Below are positions 13,947-14,589 of a stretch of 14,589 nucleotides of DNA, one piece after another. The DNA is taken from contig DIVW01000027.1 in NCBI GenBank assembly GCA_002428365.1, forward strand, positions 1 to 14,589. The letters run 5' to 3'. The notes under the pieces were generated by a model, which was given only the letters and a program-made list of their open reading frames with translations, was not told the origin of the DNA and ran no database searches. Origin of the DNA: Propionibacteriaceae bacterium UBA6122 (GTDB lineage Bacteria > Actinomycetota > Actinomycetes > Propionibacteriales > Propionibacteriaceae). Numbering within the stretch: position 1 is the first letter of the stretch; every line of letters begins with the position of its first letter. The translations under genes were made by a program, and so were the position numbers.

Positions 13947-14589
13947 CAGTTCGCCGCCTGGGGCGGCACGTCGTAGCCGTGCTTCTTCAGGAAGGCCAAT
14001 CGGCTGGCCTCGGCCAGATCTGCTTTGGCCATCTCCGCGACCAGTTCGGCAACCCCGATCTGCGGCACCCAGCCCAGATCGGCCGCGGCCTTGCTCGAAT
14101 CACCCAGCAGCGTCTCCACTTCAGCCGGACGGAAGTAGCGCGGGTCGACCCGCACCACCACATCGCCGGGTTTTAGAGCGGTCGGTGCGCCGTCAGCGAC
14201 GGCCTCGACCACGCCGATTTCCTCAGGGCCGCTGCCCTCGAACCGCAACGTCAAGCCCAGCGCCTGCGCCGTCCAGGCCACGAACTGGCGCACCGAATAC
14301 TGCTCGCCGGTGGCGATCACGTAGTCGGTGGGGGTGTCCTGTTGCAGCATCAGCCATTGCAGCTGGACGTAGTCCTTGGCGTGGCCCCAGTCGCGCAGCG
14401 CGTTCAGGTTGCCAAGGAACAGGCACTCGTCGAGCCCGGTGACCACTCGGGCCAGGCCGCGGGTGATCTTTCGGGTGACGAAGGTCTCACCGCGCCGCGG
14501 GGACTCGTGGTTGAACAGGATTCCGTTGCAGGCGTACATGCCGTAGGACTCCCGGTAATTCACCGTGATCCAGTAGGCGTAGAGCTTGG
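13946..14589 (-). CDS. gmd: GDP-mannose 4,6-dehydratase, C-terminal part (cut by window edge)
   Basis: Gmd oxidises GDP-mannose at C4 and removes water at C6, making the substrate of Fcl. The window holds the last 213 residues and the 5' part lies beyond 14589. The first complete codon is the Lys of the YxxxK catalytic motif (KLYAYWITVNYRESYG), so the catalytic Tyr and the NADP loop are outside. Conserved blocks are NGILFNHESPRRGETFVTRK, LGNLNALRDWGHAKDYV and YFRPAEVETLLGDSSKA. The 213 residues from that Lys onward agree with the 373-residue E. coli enzyme (Lys161). The GTG at 14563 is internal and not the real start. The gene is upstream of and coupled to fcl. Confidence 0.97.
   Translation of the reverse strand, partial: KLYAYWITVNYRESYGMYACNGILFNHESPRRGETFVTRKITRGLARVVTGLDECLFLGNLNALRDWGHAKDYVQLQWLMLQQDTPTDYVIATGEQYSVRQFVAWTAQALGLTLRFEGSGPEEIGVVEAVADGAPTALKPGDVVVRVDPRYFRPAEVETLLGDSSKAAADLGWVPQIGVAELVAEMAKADLAEASRLAFLKKHGYDVPPQAAN

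Overview
The window is high-GC, gene-dense DNA, very probably from an actinobacterium. Supporting signs are a DUF222/13E12-type HNH protein, frequent GTG and TTG starts, apparently leaderless genes, and a succinyl-CoA:acetate-type CoA-transferase of the kind prominent in propionic acid bacteria. A member of the Propionibacteriales is my best guess, but nothing in the sequence fixes the genus. I see no rRNA, tRNA, CRISPR array, insertion sequence or phage gene.

Layout. (1) 12-1415, minus: DUF222-HNH protein. It is separated by 167 bases carrying a pair of DnaA-box-like sites from (2) a RimJ/RimL-type GNAT acetyltransferase, plus, 1583-2158. That gene runs tail to tail, with a 14-base overlap, into (3) an ATP-grasp ligase of unknown substrate, minus, 2145-3416. 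(4) A 192-base divergent gap separates the ligase from the largest gene, a 1377-residue fusion of maltooligosyltrehalose synthase (TreY) and maltooligosyltrehalose trehalohydrolase (TreZ), plus, 3609-7742. A possible 33-codon leader ORF containing a hairpin lies directly upstream. (5) A four-helix membrane protein (7763-8377) and a TetR regulator (8416-9015) form a probable minus-strand pair. The TetR gene diverges from a PpaX/Gph-like HAD phosphatase (9058-9699), with an inverted repeat over the phosphatase promoter. (6) An intrinsic terminator lies between the HAD gene and the convergent CoA-transferase (9770-11278, minus). A 369-base gap with hairpins follows, then a DUF1015 protein (11648-12838, minus). 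(7) A two-copy palindromic intergenic repeat (12869-12989) separates DUF1015 from fcl (GDP-L-fucose synthase) and the 3' part of gmd (GDP-mannose 4,6-dehydratase), which runs off the right edge.

How the genes work together. Clear pathway links are TreY plus TreZ (trehalose from linear alpha-glucans, here in one polypeptide) and Gmd plus Fcl (GDP-mannose to GDP-L-fucose, translationally coupled). The TetR, HAD and membrane-protein group looks like a small regulated module of unknown purpose. The remaining genes are single-gene units without an evident shared task. I did not find a convincing new multi-gene defence or biosynthetic system. The most interesting points are the TreY-TreZ fusion with its leader, the candidate TetR operator, and the palindromic repeat element.
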